Positions 33,749 through 45,418 of a DNA stretch of 64,000 nt are shown in pieces; positions within the stretch are counted from its first letter, which is position 1, and every line of letters starts with the position of its first letter. The position numbers and the translations under genes are program-made. This DNA is from Luidia sarsii (Eukaryota > Echinodermata > Asteroidea > Paxillosida > Luidiidae). Below the pieces are notes generated by a model. The model was not told the origin of the DNA and ran no database searches. It saw nothing but the letters and a program-made list of their open reading frames with translations. Where the stretch lies: the NCBI GenBank assembly GCA_949987565.1, contig OX465102.1:20727699-20791698 (forward strand). The letters run 5' to 3'.

Positions 33749-33760
33749 TATTATTGGATA

Positions 33761-36069
33761 GGCAAACCACCCAAACAACCATCTATTCTGCAAAGCATTT
33801 GACGTACAAATCCGCTGACCTCACGACTCGACATTCGGAAATGCCTTTGATCGCCTTCACCCGCGACTCTGCGACCGTTTCCTCTTGGCGGCCCTTAACC
33901 TGCGCGCGAATCAACCGAGTTTGTTTTCATTACCCTTCATCAAATATGTATAAAAGAAATGCATGCCCCGGAACTGTTTTCTGTGGGAATGTTTGGGGCA
34001 CGGAGAACTACACAAGAGGCGGGACATACGAAACTATTGAAGAGTCACCAAATTGAAACAACTGATTCGGGAGAAAAAAGCGCACGATGGACGGTCATAT
34101 CAAAGATATCCGTGCACAATTGGGAAGGATTGAGTCGTCGGAAACGGCAGGATATGTCTCTCGTAATAAGTCATTCTGATCCCACAGGAACACCCCCTCC
34201 AAAAAAGGTAATCATTCGGAGATCGTATATAATATACACAGACAGAGCGGAGACTATGTTATTGCAAACTCATAAGTGTAAATTTCTGTCCAAAAAGGTG
34301 GAATGTTTCTGATAAACCATGCACTGTAAGTCATTTTGACCTAGGTACGATGACGCATCAAACCATTGTCATCGAACTCAACTGAATTTCCCGATAGCGT
34401 CAATAATCCAGTCGTTCCGAATCCCCCAAATCCCGCCTCCCCGTGCAATGCACGCACGGGTTCGAGTTTCATATCGGGCCGGTTTCATATCGGGCCGGTT
34501 GCTCATGCAAATGTTATGTTTTCTCTCCTTTTTGACAGAGCATTTTTTTTTTTGGTGAAAAAGGGGAGAGAGAAAAAGGCCAGCCGCGAATGGCGAGGGC
34601 TAGTAATCCATTGTGTAGGCCATTCCCGGGTGGACAGCGCTCCTCGTCTCGATAAATAATGAATTGAAGGCTTTCCTTTGCCGCGCTGAAGAAAAAAAAA
34701 ATCCCCCACTTTCCCGTTGTCTGACCGGCAGCGGCTAATATAACTCTTAGACTGGCCAGGGAATTAAGGCGTCGCCACAAAGGCAGGTGACGAGTACATG
34801 CTATACTTTGTCCAAACTCTGGACACGTGATGTATTATTAAACTTCAGCTGACGCAAATTCCAAGCGCGCACCTGAAAGACAAGTCGTTCCGCTGCAAGA
34901 CATTTCCGCGCACATCTCACCCGCCTCCCCCTCCTCCATCTAATCGTGATTCACCCCATTTTCCCAACAGCGTGCAATTTGAATTTCGTGTTTTTGCAAC
35001 GAGACGCCGATGTTTGAGATCGCACCCGATATGCCGCTTTGAACAAAGATCACAATCCGGCACTTTTAGACCGCCTGTATATTTTAAATACCAATTCACC
35101 CTCTGGTATATCCGGCACGACGAGTGATGTATTCCAGTACTTCCATCGGAATAAGTATAGATCCCGGTTTGACCCGCGAATAGACGCCTGATTGCCGCCT
35201 ACATAGTTTGAATATATCACGGGAACTCGCGGCCTATACCCCGCTGCACAACAGCCATCCGCGCCTTCAAATTACCGTCTGTTTACAGCGTAGAGAACTA
35301 TTTTAAACCGCAATTACCCCTGATAATAAGAAAATAGAAATATTCTGGAGAAAAAAAAGAAACCCGATTCAGCGTTTGTAAATGGCGACTCCTTGCCATG
35401 GCATGCGCGAGTCATTGTTACTATTTGTGTCCCTCAGGTGTCGACAAATGCTAAATTTAACTTCTGATGAAACGTTGCTAGTTAATGACAAGCAAAGATG
35501 GCACGGTCACACTGTAGAAGAGTAAACTGATGTAATATGGTGGAGTATCAATTCAAGCAGTCTTACAAAATCTATGAAAGCCATCACTTAAATTGCCAAT
35601 TCTCCACTTTCATAAAGACCCTGATATATTTATCCACGAGAACCATAATAGATAATTTTAGTTTTATGAGGTTTATAAGGATGGGAAAAAAGAGCCTTAA
35701 AATTGTCAAAATATTGTTTTGCCAAAACGATCGTCGAACGTGCAGCTTTAATTTGAATTTAAAATACAATTTTTTAGAGGGATCCGATGCATATATACCC
35801 ACGGGAGGTCAATGAAGTGTTTAAAAGATTCATCAGAAGGTGCATTTTAACGCGTTCAATACAGCTGGTGCGAAAGTTCAAACAAGAAGTTATCTTGATC
35901 TGACTGGATATGAATTTCAATTTATACGAAGATACTTCCGTCTGCATACCGAGTTAAATGACCCAGATAAAAAATCTTAAATATTGATGAGGCTCGTGCT
36001 TGTCCTCTAAGCCCGATCCTTCTCCTTTCTTCACTTGAATATGGAGTTTAAATAATCTAAGGGAGGGCT
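33761..36069. other. No gene recognised
   Basis: No domain appears in any frame. A 16-bp tandem repeat, GTTTCATATCGGGCCG, occurs twice at about 34468-34500. T- and A-rich homopolymers lie at 34541-34552 and 34690-34700. Confidence 0.3.
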
Positions 36070-36249
36070 GTTATTGTTGCAAGTGTTTGTTGTGGCGGTC
36101 GCTGTGGTCGTTGTCGCTGTTGCTGCTGCTGTTTGAGTTGTTGTCGCCGTCGTCGTCTTCGTCGTCTTCGTCGTCTTCGTCGTCTTCGTCGTCGTTGTCG
36201 CTGTCGTTGCTGTTGTTGTTGTTGTTATTGTTGTTGTTGATGTTGATGC
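36070..36249. repeat. Trinucleotide repeat (GTT/GTC/GCT mix)
   Basis: Runs of TGTTGT, GTCGTCTTC and TGCTGC lead directly into the hexamer satellite. The Ser/Leu-rich frame is an artefact. Confidence 0.9.
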
Positions 36250-36306
36250 TAATGCTGATGCCGATGCCGATGCCGACGCCGACGCCGACGCCGATGCCGA
36301 CGCCGA

Positions 36307-36355
<49 letters not shown>

Positions 36356-36636
36356 GCCGACGCCGACGCCTATGCCGATGCCGATGCCGATGCCGATGCC
36401 GACGCCGATGCCGATGCCGACGCCGACGCCGACGCCGACGCCGATGCCGACGCCGATGCCGATGCCGACGCCGATGCCGATGCCGACGCCGACGCCGATG
36501 CCGACGCCGACGCCGACGCCGACGCCGATGCCGATGCCGACGCCGATGCCGACGCCGACGCCGATGCCGACGCCGACGCCGATGCCGACGCCGATGCCGA
36601 TGCCGATGCCGATGCCGACGCCGATGCCGATGCCGA

Positions 36637-36685
<49 letters not shown>

Positions 36686-36896
36686 GCCGACGATGCTATA
36701 TACAGGTTTACAACAATACGTTGTTTGCATCTGAACGTTGCATCTGAACGTCTGCCGATGCCGATGCCGATGCCGACGCCGATGCCGATGCCGATGCCGA
36801 TGCCGACGCCGATGCCGACGCCGATGCCGATGCCGATGCCGACGCCGATGCCGATGCCGATGCCGATGCCGACGCCGACGCCGATGCCGATGCCGA

Positions 36897-36933
<37 letters not shown>

Positions 36934-36985
36934 GCCGACGATGCTATATACAGGTTTACAACAATACGTTGTTTGCATCTGAACG
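36250..36985. repeat. GATGCC/GACGCC hexamer satellite in two blocks with a duplicated spacer
   Basis: The two hexamers alternate irregularly over 36250-36691 and 36754-36939. Each block ends in the same spacer of about 46 bp (GATGCTATATACAGGTTTAC onward, at 36692 and 36940), so a unit of 248 bp has been duplicated. The long Met-Pro, Gly-Ile/Val and Ala-Ser repeat frames are artefacts of period 6. Confidence 0.95.
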
Positions 36986-37034
36986 AAAGCAGGGATGTGA
37001 TACCTGGAGATATACGGCAGTTAGCATAATGGTT

Positions 37035-37160
37035 GAATTGCTTCTAACTGGCGCCCCCATCCCGGCAAAGACGAGTTGACTGAGAGCACTGGTACGTTAG
37101 TCCAGAGGTCTCGGATTCAAGTCCCGGTCCAGTCAAAGTTTTCTTTGGCAATTATTCAGA
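37035..37160 (+). mobile_element. tRNA-like retroposon T1, internally deleted copy
   Basis: The leader TTGAATTGCTTCTAACTGGC and CCGGCAAAGACGAGTTGACT are joined directly to GAGAGCACTGGTACGTTAGT, removing the A-box side of the tRNA-like domain. The B-box side and tail (CAAAGTTTTCTTTGGCAATT) remain. Confidence 0.72.
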
Positions 37161-37499
37161 TATTTCGTACCGTGATGACTGCATGCTTGTCGGACTGACT
37201 TTTCGAGCGGACGGCATAAGTGGCACCGTCCTCTCAAATCTGCAAACATTAAGGGCAAGGGGGATTCACAATACCCTGATTGTGCTCGGGCACTGAGTCA
37301 CAAATGACATTTGCTTTATCAAGATAAAGTGACTTCCTTTTGTCAGACCGATTCACAATGCACTGTGCTGTAATGGGCATCCCACTTAGTATCTTATTCC
37401 AAAACGTACAGTGGGTATTCGCTGAAATTTGACCAAAAATTAAACTTGCTTGGCCAACGTCCAAAGCAACACACTATGCCAATGTGAATGCTTCATAAC
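37161..37499. other. No gene recognised
   Basis: One 71-codon minus-strand frame without a domain; otherwise nothing seen. Confidence 0.3.
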
Positions 37500-37795
37500 A
37501 TGACGTTTGCGTCGAGGAGAATGTAATTCAATCAGGTTGTGCCCTGCACGACGGGGTAATTAATACTGAATGCTCAGTGCTTTGCCCGATGCCTGATGAA
37601 AAAAAACATCAGGCAGGTCGGGCGGGACTCAAACCAGCGACTCCCGCTTTCTAGTCGTCTGCACTGGAAAGCAGGAGTCGTGGGTTCGAATCCCGCCCGA
37701 GCTGCCTGAAAGGTTTTCATCAGGCATCGGGCAAAGTACTGAGCATTCAGTGTTTATCACGTCGAGTAGGCTAGAAAAAACCTTATTGAATCATT
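37500..37795. mobile_element. SINE family T2, foldback pair
   Basis: The left arm, inverted, runs from the tail (TTTGCGTCGAGGAGAATGTA) to the tRNA-like head. The right arm repeats it in the opposite direction (GGAGTCGTGGGTTCGAATCC to GTTTATCACGTCGAGTAGG). The turn is near 37655 in the middle of the tRNA-like heads. Both B boxes are recognisable and face away from a shared centre. Confidence 0.75.
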
Positions 37796-38887
37796 GTGAA
37801 TGGTTTCCAATTGTTTTCGATGAAGGCAAAAGTAAAAGACTCTTAAGAATACATGCATTGCGCACTGATGAGCATAGTTGTAATAATAACATATTAAATG
37901 GTATATTAAACAATTTCGCAGTCATAATAATTATGGTGAAGCGTTTTTCATTTACATGGTAAGTAAACCAAAGTAGAATACAGTACCAAGATAAGAATCG
38001 AAACATGAGAAAGCAATATACAGAATAGGACATTCAAAATTAACCAAGACAATATAAAACCTTAATAGATAGACTGATATAGATATCGTGCTTTTTGAAA
38101 GTGCTGAAGCGTACCTGTACGACCCCGTAAGATAATACACGATGGAGATAATGTACAGGACTGGTCTATGTGGAAATGGCAGCAACTGCATGCATGCGTC
38201 TTTGATGAACCCATGCAGAGACGTTGCACAGGCCTTCAGAAATTTCTTCCCCATCTTTGTCATACCTGGTCAATTCTCAGCAGAGCTTCCAGCGGTGGGA
38301 CTTGCTACTCCCTCTCTCCTAAATAAGGAGCAGCGTTGTCGTCTTCGCTAAATTCAACATGATTTGACAAAGTCCAACGGCTGGGAACAAGGTGTACAGT
38401 GGTGTGCGAAATAGTAGAATGGAAGCAAAAAAAAAAACACTTTCACACCACGGTGTCACTAGAATGGACGCTTTACTTGGTCGGCCGATGAATATTTAAG
38501 AGGACTATATGGTAATAGGTCAAACAACGGACTTACCTACATTAACCAGGCACCGTCTTGTCTTTTGCATATAAATATACCTTTTTATAAGGATACTGCA
38601 TAGGGCTAATGCAATACTCGACGCATGGGTCTAGTACCAACACTTACTACAAGGTATTCGATTGAAACCTGTTTGAAGTATTCGACAGTAGTCGATTTTT
38701 CCCGCCCTGAAAGGTTTTCTGTTTTTTTCGAATACTCTTTCCGCTTCTGTTTTCGCTTTCGTGAAATACTGTGGTCGGCCGCATGGAAGGCCGCTGTTCC
38801 TTTAACCCGGATGGTTGCTTCCTTACGGCAGGTGCTGGGCACGGTCACTGCATTGTGGGAGTACCCCCTTTATGTGGGTATAGTCCC
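37796..38887. other. No gene recognised
   Basis: 38605-38909 holds overlapping frames on both strands with GTATTCGA-type short repeats, but no domain. The rest is AT-rich. Confidence 0.3.
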
Positions 38888-39112
38888 ATATAGGCCGTTT
38901 TCTAAATGAAGGCTTAGGCTCGGGCTTAGGCTCGGGCTTAGGCTTCGGTTATATTATTTATCTTACCCGTAAAAATATCACAGTCATCTAGATTCAAGCG
39001 TTCGGCGCCAGTTTCTTGGTGAATACTCTGTACATATCAAGGTAACAAACCTTCATATTCGGCAACAATCCACAACCAGGTTTTTTAAGGATTTGTCAGA
39101 CGGAGGCCTCAT
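38888..39112. mobile_element. TIR element family C, right-truncated copy
   Basis: It starts TATAGGCCGTTTTCTAAATG with a duplicated GGCTTAGGCTCG unit. The interior matches 21197-21440 (AGTTTCTTGGTGAATACTCT). The right terminal repeat is replaced by unrelated sequence after CAGACGGAGG. Confidence 0.7.
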
Positions 39113-40111
39113 CATCCAGGCATGGATTCGTACTTTCGTATGATGTAATGGCAGACTTTATGTTCCCTGACTCAAAAGCAAGAACAACCGTGAATTTTTT
39201 TTGGGGGGGACGCAAATCTTTGTGAAAAAAAGATATTCTTTTCATTTTGTAAACGAGTTCTTTATTTTATGCATTAAGGAAAGTATTTTTGACACTCTTC
39301 CAATAGAGTGGGAAGTAACCTGAATGCGTATATCTGCTTTTACATTTTAATAACTACCACCTCCCGTGATCACCATGATCTGAGGCGAAGATTTGAACAA
39401 CTGCACAACAGATTCCCTCTCTCCGAAGCACGACCGATCCAAATACTCATAATAATCATTTTGATAAGCGCACATCCACAAGTACAGCAGCGTTGAACGC
39501 TTTAAACCATTGCTCGTTCAGTGAGACTGGCTCATTTCAAGACTACGATTGATGTTTGCATGTGGCGCTCGGATTGCAGGGGGGGGGGCAACTGCCGAGA
39601 CGTGACATGCGTGCATGGTGTCGAACCCACCCCCACAAAGCTGACAGACATCTTCAATCAGAAGAGGGGTATCTACATCTTTCCTTATTCCTTGTCCTTA
39701 GGGAAAATGGATGGAGCGACGATGGAGAAGCCGCAGCAGAGTATAATTAATTATAAATCAGCGCAGAGTCTCTGGCTTGGGTGCTGATCAGATGAACTTA
39801 TCGACATCGCAGGACGCACTGTTCATGGTCTACTAGTTTAGTCAACCCTTGTTTATTCCTTGCGAGTATGTATTTCTAGAGGGGAAAAAAAGGCGAGGTT
39901 TTGTCCCGGCCCAAAGGAGCGGCTGACATCACAAGCAAGCTCCCTATTAACGGACCACTAAGCACTGGAGGCGCTGTACTCCAAAGGTCATTACGACGTC
40001 GACTATCTCACTAACTGCCAGGCAAGCATTTTCTTGACTGGCGATGTTTGACCCAACACCAACTTCGGGATAAACAGCGGCCTTGGGACGTATACAAATA
40101 TGCCGTGTTGG
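39113..40111. other. No gene recognised
   Basis: Short frames only; a run of G lies at 39581-39589. Confidence 0.3.
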
Positions 40112-40119
40112 TTTGTTGT

Positions 40120-40170
<51 letters not shown>

Positions 40171-40470
40171 TGCTGTTGCTGGTGCTGCTGTTTTTTGTTG
40201 TTGACGTGGCTGGTGTGGTTGTGGTTGTGATGTTTGTGATGTTTGTGATGTTTGTGGTGGTTGTGGTGGTTGTGGTGGTTGTGGTGGTTGCGGTGGTTGC
40301 GGTGGTTGTGGTGGTTGTGGTGGTTGTGGTGGTTGTGGAGGTTGTGGTGGTTGTGGAGGTTGTGGTGGTTGTGGTGGTTGTGGTGGTTGTGGTGGTTGTG
40401 GTGGTTGTGATGTTTGTGGTGGTTGTGGTGGCTGTGGTGGTTGTGGTGGTTGTGGTGGTTGTGGTAGTCG
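40112..40470. repeat. Trinucleotide/nonanucleotide repeat (TTG, TGGTGGTTG)n
   Basis: TTG/CTG triplets at 40112-40190 are followed by TGGTGGTTG-type units to 40470. The polycysteine, polyvaline and Thr- or Asn/His-rich frames are artefacts. Confidence 0.95.
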
Positions 40471-40524
40471 TGCGTACGTAATTCAATGGATGAATGACAT
40501 CTGCTAAAACGCAGGTACGCATAC

Positions 40525-40730
40525 ATAGGCCGTTTACGAAAGGAAAGCTTATGCTTAACGTTTTGATGTCATAGGCAACTACAAACAAGCATTTGGCCCA
40601 AGTTTTGTTGTAGATATGCTGTGTACGTATCAGGCCAACAAACCTTCAAGTTCGGAGATAAACCACAACTTGTGTTTGCAGATATTTTCAAACGAAAACG
40701 AAGCCTAAGCCTGAGCCCGATCCATAGATT
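40525..40730. mobile_element. TIR element family C, diverged copy
   Basis: CATAGGCCGTTTACGAAAGG at the left, ACAAACAAGCATTTGGCCCA inside and GAAGCCTAAGCCTGAGCCCG at the right. The outer part of the right end is missing. Confidence 0.68.
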
Positions 40731-43640
40731 GTTTGCAACATTTTGTAGAAGTGTATGTAATCATCTATTACGCTGTGATTACTAGTTCTGTACATGTAGT
40801 GCCTTTCCCAATTTACATAAACGTAGGCCTAAAGAGAGAACTCTGAATGGATGATATCCCTTAACCCATCTCTTTTGTGACTACATGTATAGAAAATAAC
40901 TCATCGCAACTGCAGATGGCGAAAGCAAAAAAAAAAAAGAACAAAAATCCATGTGATAAAAATCGATCCTGCATTTAATCAAACCCGTGACCTTTCGAAT
41001 CAAATTGAAGCTCCTAATGGCGTGGTTTTCTGCGTGCTCCGCCGGCCAGAATTGAGTGATTGTTTGCCGAACTCCGACGAACGAGACTGGGCTTTGACGA
41101 GTCCGTCAGCCATTTCAATGTAAATGAAATGATCAGACGTTATTTGCCACGCGATTGGTTAGACGACAAACATCGTGCCTCGTGCCCGATGTTATATTTT
41201 TGGCGTTCATTTCCAACGGCATCAGACTATACCCTGGGTAACGGTTCCTTTAATGTTTGTATGCAGGCAGCTATGCATTCGCTCTAGACGCTCGTGAACT
41301 GCATGACAGACGCGAGTACCGTAGTGGAAGAAGAAAAAAATCAATCAGATTGCGGAATTTTTCCCAGAAATGCATGAATGTATCTCGTGTCGAGCCTGCA
41401 AAAATGCTGTCATCTTTGGCAACGCAATACGGCGACGACCTTATAGGCCTACAGGGGAGGGGGTGGGCTTTGTGTATCCGCTCTCGTTAGGGAGAGTAGG
41501 CGCCAGACGTATATTTCCTCATAAAGACTGGTGGATTTCTGAGCAATTTGCTCAGTGTTAACGCCACACTGAATCGCTCGTTTGATGTAGTGGGCCTATA
41601 TATAGAGGTTTGGTTTTCAGTCACATGCTTTTTGACGGTCAGCGTTGGATTCACGCGGACGTACGTGGAACGCACGCCTTCGAGTCATCAAAATAATGTC
41701 TAAATACTCAGATTCCATATTATTTTGCATGCGCTTCCGCAGATTCTGATCGCTACTGTGGACATGCTAATCAGCCTTTGGTGGTCAGGTGACGTCATGT
41801 GAAAAAAACCTCCATAGCCTAGCTGTTTTGTGTCACTGGGTGGATTTTGCTTATGTTGAGACCAGCGCGTTGAAGAAAGAATCAAAGGCAGCAAGAGGAG
41901 AAGTTATTGATATCACTATTTGATATTGCATTCTCATTCGGCACACTATACAGTCGTGTATCCGCTATTACTAACCCCGCGGGGCTGTACGCATTATGCC
42001 CAAAGTGGCCGCCGATATATCTCGACCTGCCTTTCCCCCCTATGATTTGGAACACGTTGTCAATCCAGGTTAATGGACCCGTGTTTGTATTGCTACAGAC
42101 AAGACATAATAATGGAGGTGTGTTTGATCTGTAACACATTATTTGTCAAGCCTGGTCAGCCCCGGTTAAGATGCCCGATCTGTTTCCGTTTCTGCACACG
42201 CCAAAAAACCAAACCCCAAATCAAAGCCGAGTCGCAGCGGAGAAACTGCATGCGTTGGGATACAAAATATTGTTCTTGTACGGAGACGAGGGATATAGGC
42301 TGGCGTGTGACTGTTAGCTCGAATAATATTTGTTCAAGCGGCCCCGGGATGTTTCGACTGGAAGGCTGCTAGAACTGGCAGCGCTCTGCAACTCCCATGA
42401 AAGCGGTGACTGTTGAAATTCAAATTCAATGAATCTTCCAAAAAGGGGCCATCGCTTATAGATTTCTGTAGCAGTTCTAATTCTACTCAGAGACTATAGG
42501 GAACCAACCAAGTAGCATGCAGGCCTGTGTATAATATACATTGGAATAATTATTCTCACAACCGTTGTTTCGGTGAATTGTTTCTGTAGGAAAGCTTAGT
42601 CCACAACTGGACCTAACAAAAGACGTTTGCAGTTGCAGTTCCCGTTTAAATAGACATGAATGTCGTAACTTTAATGATTCAAAACAGCCGAGACCATTTT
42701 CCTGAAGCAATCCTTTATAAACAATAATTCTCAAGGCATGATTAGTAAAACATAAACTAGAGTACTTCTCAACGGCGTATTCAAGTCCCACACCGTGGCG
42801 AAAGCTGAATTATACATGGACAATGAAATGTGGACGTGCGCTTGTATACATGAGGGAATTCCGTATTCCGGTATTGTGGGCCCTTACAGATTTCGTTGAA
42901 CCTCCACAAAGAGGTGAATTTCACCATTCGACCTACGTGAAAACTATGAGCATTTAAAGTGCCATGCACAGTACACACACGGATGACAGTATACACTGGG
43001 ACAACGGCTATGCTTTCTCAGTACACAGTACAAAAAAAATGTCTTAGCCAACTCCTTATTAACGACAACCAGTGTCAACTCAGTCACAGTGGAAACTATG
43101 GAAACTAACAGAAACAAAATCACTGGTCATCACTATACTGTGTTTAATTATTTCTATTGTAGTTGTTGTGATTTGTGTTTATTAATAAGGCTATTAATAT
43201 TAATGACTTACTGCAGTAAACATTATAAATGCTTCAGTTGAGTTGGCCATCTGATGCCCAGTGAGGTATTGAAATTCCACTCCCAATCTCCCCCGTCGCC
43301 AGGATGTCCAGAATTCGAGTTTTTTTGTGGCAAGGGGCAATGTTTTAAGCATGAAGAGGGTTTTCTCGAAACACCGGCTGTGGCGCCAATTTTACTTCCA
43401 TTCATAACAGTCCCTTCTGTTTTGCGAATACAACGTGTCAGAATTCTGGGTATAGGTCTAAATGCTAAAGCTTCAGCTTTGATATCTTCTCTTCTTTGTT
43501 TTTTCAAGGTGAGATAAGATTCATGTAAACCCCTCACTCTGCCCCCCCCTCCCCACCTCGAAAAAGAAATCTTTGGATTTTTTTTTTTGCGAGTGGGAAT
43601 GTGAACCCAAGTCGAAGCCTCGGGGCCTTTCTCGCGACTG
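40731..43640. other. No gene recognised apart from one Cys-rich frame
   Basis: Apart from the Cys-rich frame at 42073-42372, described separately, no domain is visible. TAGGCCTA octamers lie at 40824 and 41444. Confidence 0.3.
42073..42372 (+). other. Cys-rich ATG-started open frame of 99 codons, status uncertain
   Basis: It has a true ATG start and three CxxC pairs (residues 4-7, 17-20 and 34-37). The last two are spaced like a zinc ribbon (C-x2-C-x13-C-x2-C), with another Cys at 41. The frame carries no second recognisable domain. It could be a small protein, an exon or chance. There is no promoter, splice or codon-bias support. Confidence 0.15.
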
Positions 43641-43670
43641 TCGCTAAGGTTTAGGCTCGGGTTTCGGGTC
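43641..43670. mobile_element. Family C terminal fragment
   Basis: CTAAGGTTTAGGCTCGGGTT resembles the family C terminal repeat only. A very short remnant. Confidence 0.35.
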
Positions 43671-44919
43671 TATTCCTGGCGTCCACTCTAGAGTGGAACA
43701 CTTCGATGTACGTCGTTTAGACTGCATGTTTGATACAGAATAATCTCTTTTACAGTAAGTGACAACACTTCAGTCTCAGAGGAAAGCCAGAATTCTGTGT
43801 TGTTATTTTGTTTTGTTTCGGGAGTGAGGGGAGGTGTTGGGAGACGAACACGAAACCTGCCTCCAGCCGTGATTTCGAAAAAGGCTTTCACCGCAACAGT
43901 GTATAGTGTTAGTATCGGCCATCATTCTGATCAACGTTGATCGAAATAAATGAAATCCTTATTGATGGGTTTGGTCGGTCAACATTTTAACTCCTGACAC
44001 TTTTCCGTCACCGTGTTTGCAGTCTAGTTTTGGAGATGTCTCGCTTTTGTGTTTGAAATGAATTCATTGATTCTCAAAAGGACACCCTTGCACACTTAAC
44101 ATCATTGGAAAATCGTTGGCCCGACCTGGTCTACTTTTTCTAAAAAAAATAACATAAAAAATGGAAAAGTCTGAGTGATTTTGCCCACCACAGTCTAAAC
44201 GTTTCACGAGTCTTTCATAACCAATAATGCTAAGCAATTGGCATTTCGACCAACGTTTGACGCATTTTAATTCTAAAGCGTTGACTTAGCAATAGATTTT
44301 CCCTTAGACCCCCCCCCCCTCCCGCCTTTCCAACAGCTGGGGGCGAACCCACCCATGAACTGGTGACACCTGTATGATGGTGTGCGAATAAATAAAACTA
44401 AAACTCGGGCCGTTCCCATCGACACCACGGAGTGCCATTTCGATCTGCCCCGCGGCGGATCAATGCGCCGGAAATTGCTAAGGTTTCCTCTTGGCCATCT
44501 GAAAGAGATGTCGCCCGCCTTCCTCTCGTCTGCTTACATGTCCTACCTCCATACACACCTCCCTACCCACCCCTCTCCCCCTTCCTCCCTCCCTCCCTCC
44601 CTCCCTCCCTCCCTTCCTCCTTCCCTGGCAGCACTCACGTTAACGATGTAGGCAACATGGAGCATATAATTAAGTTTCAAGGTTTTTAAATTTTGCGGGT
44701 TGGGTGAGCTCGACCGCAGACTCCGCTCGAGCGTGACAGGGGGATGTCTCCACCCACAATGCAAGGTCATGCGATTGTCAGGCACTCTATCCTGCGCCGT
44801 CTACTCAACCCGGCAAGGGTACGTCCGACCCTCCATGAGATAATAAATAGAGCACTCGGCTTCTGACAAACAAAAGGTCAGAACAATTTTGGTCGGACCG
44901 TGATTTCAACCAGATGTCC
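43671..44919. other. No gene recognised; CCTC microsatellite near 44580-44620
   Basis: A (CCCT)n tract lies at about 44578-44622 and a C run at 44310-44319. No coding domain is seen. Confidence 0.4.
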
Positions 44920-45317
44920 TGCCAAAAAGTGTCCCTGCCAAATACTGTCCGCTCATTAAGATACTGATCGCTGATTGGTTAGCGTTAGGGATAGAGTTAG
45001 GGTTAGGATTAGGATAAGGGTCGTTAGGGTTAGGGTTTGGATTAGGATTAGGATTAGGGTTGGGATTGGGATTAGGGTTAGGGTTAGGGTTAGGATTTGG
45101 GTTGTTTGGGTTAGGGTTAGCGGTACGGTTACAGGTCAAACGGTACCAATGTGCCCAACGTTGCGTGTGTTAGGCCAGGAACCATACACAATGCATCATA
45201 CGTGTGTAGTGCGCAACCATACCCCAACCACGGTGTTTGAATGTCATACGTATTGGACTAATCAGCGATCAGTATGCTAATGAGCGGACACTATTTGGCA
45301 GGGGACACTATTTGGCA
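44920..45317. mobile_element. TIR element with telomere-like interior
   Basis: The left end (TGCCAAAAAGTGTCCCTGCC, then AAATACTGTCCGCTCATTAA) and right end (reverse complement TGCCAAATAGTGTCCCCTGC, then CAAATAGTGTCCGCTCATTA) pair for about 58 bp, ending with ACTGATCGCTGATT. The first 20 bp of each end are themselves a repeated TGCCAAATA-GTGTCC unit. Between the arms, 44984-45120 consists of variants of TTAGGG. No transposase. Confidence 0.8.
44984..45120. repeat. Interstitial TTAGGG-like repeats
   Basis: GTTAGGGTTAGGG is mixed with TTAGGA, TTGGGA and TTTGGG variants over about 135 bp. It is the vertebrate/deuterostome telomere motif in degenerate form, internal to a TIR element rather than at a chromosome end. 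Confidence 0.9.
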
Positions 45318-45334
45318 TGACACCGGGCCACTCG

Positions 45335-45418
45335 TTTCCAGCTGAGCTATGTCCGGCCTTAGAGATCGACGCTTTCATCGATAGTCAACTTTGCCGAGAT
45401 ATGAGGGCGCCAGTCAGA
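45335..45418 (-). mobile_element. tRNA-like retroposon T1, diverged 5' half
   Basis: On the minus strand GGCTTCTGACTGGCGCCCTC and CTCGGCAAAGTTGACTAT correspond to the T1 leader. They are followed by a tRNA-like CATAGCTCAGCTGGAAACG; the B-box half is absent. Confidence 0.6.

Noticed and set aside
36071..36978. Long Gly-Val, Met-Pro and Ala-Ser repeat open frames
   Set aside because: They are open only because the hexamer period is a multiple of three; both strands are open alike.
37560..37625. CTGATGA in family T2 as another hammerhead core
   Set aside because: CTGATGA is followed by poly(A) and CATCAGGCAG, a plain hairpin with no GAAA-ACGT half, so no hammerhead fold.
40083..40481. Poly-Val/Leu and poly-Thr frames
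   Set aside because: Artefacts of the trinucleotide repeat.
44984..45120. True chromosome end
   Set aside because: The repeats are degenerate, short and enclosed by inverted repeats, with ordinary sequence on both sides.
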